Shown here: positions 63,721 through 64,000 of the stretch, piece after piece
Layout: every line of letters begins with the position of its first letter
Position numbering within the stretch: the stretch's first letter is position 1
Assembly: GCF_000524195.1 (NCBI RefSeq)
Contig: NW_020170402.1
Span: forward strand, 440,799 to 504,798
Direction: 5' to 3'
DNA length: 64,000 bases
DNA from: Echinococcus granulosus
Lineage: Eukaryota > Platyhelminthes > Cestoda > Cyclophyllidea > Taeniidae
Made by a program: the position numbers and the translations under genes
Notes under the pieces: model-generated
What the model saw: the letters and a program-made list of their open reading frames with translations, nothing else
Told to the model about the DNA's origin: nothing
The model's database searches: none

Positions 63721-64000
63721 AACTAAGTGGGTTTATTCCAGTCCCTTAAGACGTCGTCCTTTTCTGTGCCAGTGGCCCTCCAGCCACTGCATTGGAGGAA
63801 GGGGAAATGTGCTGGCTGTTACGTGTGTCCATAGTTAGCCATATGAATACTGGCGTAAAAGCAGGGTCAGTTAACGAAGGAATGGATCTAACATTGTTTC
63901 GTGGGAGTAGAATTTCACGTCTTTATCAGCTTGTCGCCACCGCTCACCCACGAGGTTCGTGTGTAGTGACCGCCTCTGGCCTTAAAAGGTATTGCACGCA

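Larger units (their letters stand above)
44837..64000. other. Gene-free flank (19 kb)
   Basis: I recognise no gene in this flank. The longest open frames are 57762-58331 plus (189 codons), 49727-50224 plus and 63096-63518 plus. None shows a domain, and none has exon neighbours that restore homology. Contents recognised: four copies of the dispersed repeat (48560, 49510, 60718 and 62406), a 13-G run (60131-60143) and a TTTA run (63701-63720). The part nearest 44.9-46.3 kb is the likely promoter area of the Notch ligand. A gene with only short, divergent exons could be missed. Confidence 0.5.

Overview
The window is eukaryotic nuclear DNA, most likely from a parasitic flatworm and probably a tapeworm. 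Genes are split by GT-AG introns, several of which are only 34-37 nt long. The conserved proteins are metazoan, and long A+T-leaning non-coding stretches separate the genes. The species cannot be named from sequence alone. There is one 100-N assembly gap at 8276-8375.

Four genes can be supported. (1) On the minus strand at 7904-8586 there is a small two-exon gene for a 90-residue secreted protein of unknown function, with a clear TATA box and a CCAAT box just upstream. (2) On the plus strand at 14596-17312 there are six exons for tubulin-folding cofactor B (246 aa, ubiquitin-like plus CAP-Gly domains). (3) On the plus strand at 17967-26843 there are sixteen exons for cytosolic valyl-tRNA synthetase (1277 aa). 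It lacks the N-terminal GST-like domain of animal ValRS and instead runs into a C-terminal GST-C-like extension. (4) On the minus strand at 28342-44735 there are eight exons for a Delta/Serrate-type Notch ligand (771 aa: signal peptide, MNNL-like region, DSL domain, eight EGF repeats, one membrane span, cytoplasmic tail with a PPPPPY motif). Its signal-peptide exon lies 6.2 kb upstream of the next coding exon. All exon chains were joined by hand and keep reading frame across every junction; the totals divide exactly by three.

Layout: 1-7.9 kb is non-coding; 7.9-8.7 kb holds the secreted-protein gene; 8.7-14.6 kb is non-coding and holds a cluster of repeat copies; 14.6-26.8 kb holds TBCB and VARS head-to-tail; 26.8-28.3 kb is a short convergent intergenic region with a degenerate ATCC-type satellite; 28.3-44.8 kb holds the Notch ligand; 44.8-64 kb has no recognisable gene, only repeats. 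A previously unnamed dispersed repeat of about 150-200 bp occurs at least ten times and carries a conserved GGC-rich hairpin. I found no rRNA, tRNA, CRISPR or intact transposon gene.

The four genes do not form one pathway. TBCB (tubulin folding) and ValRS (translation) are housekeeping genes, the Notch ligand is a developmental signalling gene, and the small secreted protein may be a parasite-specific product.
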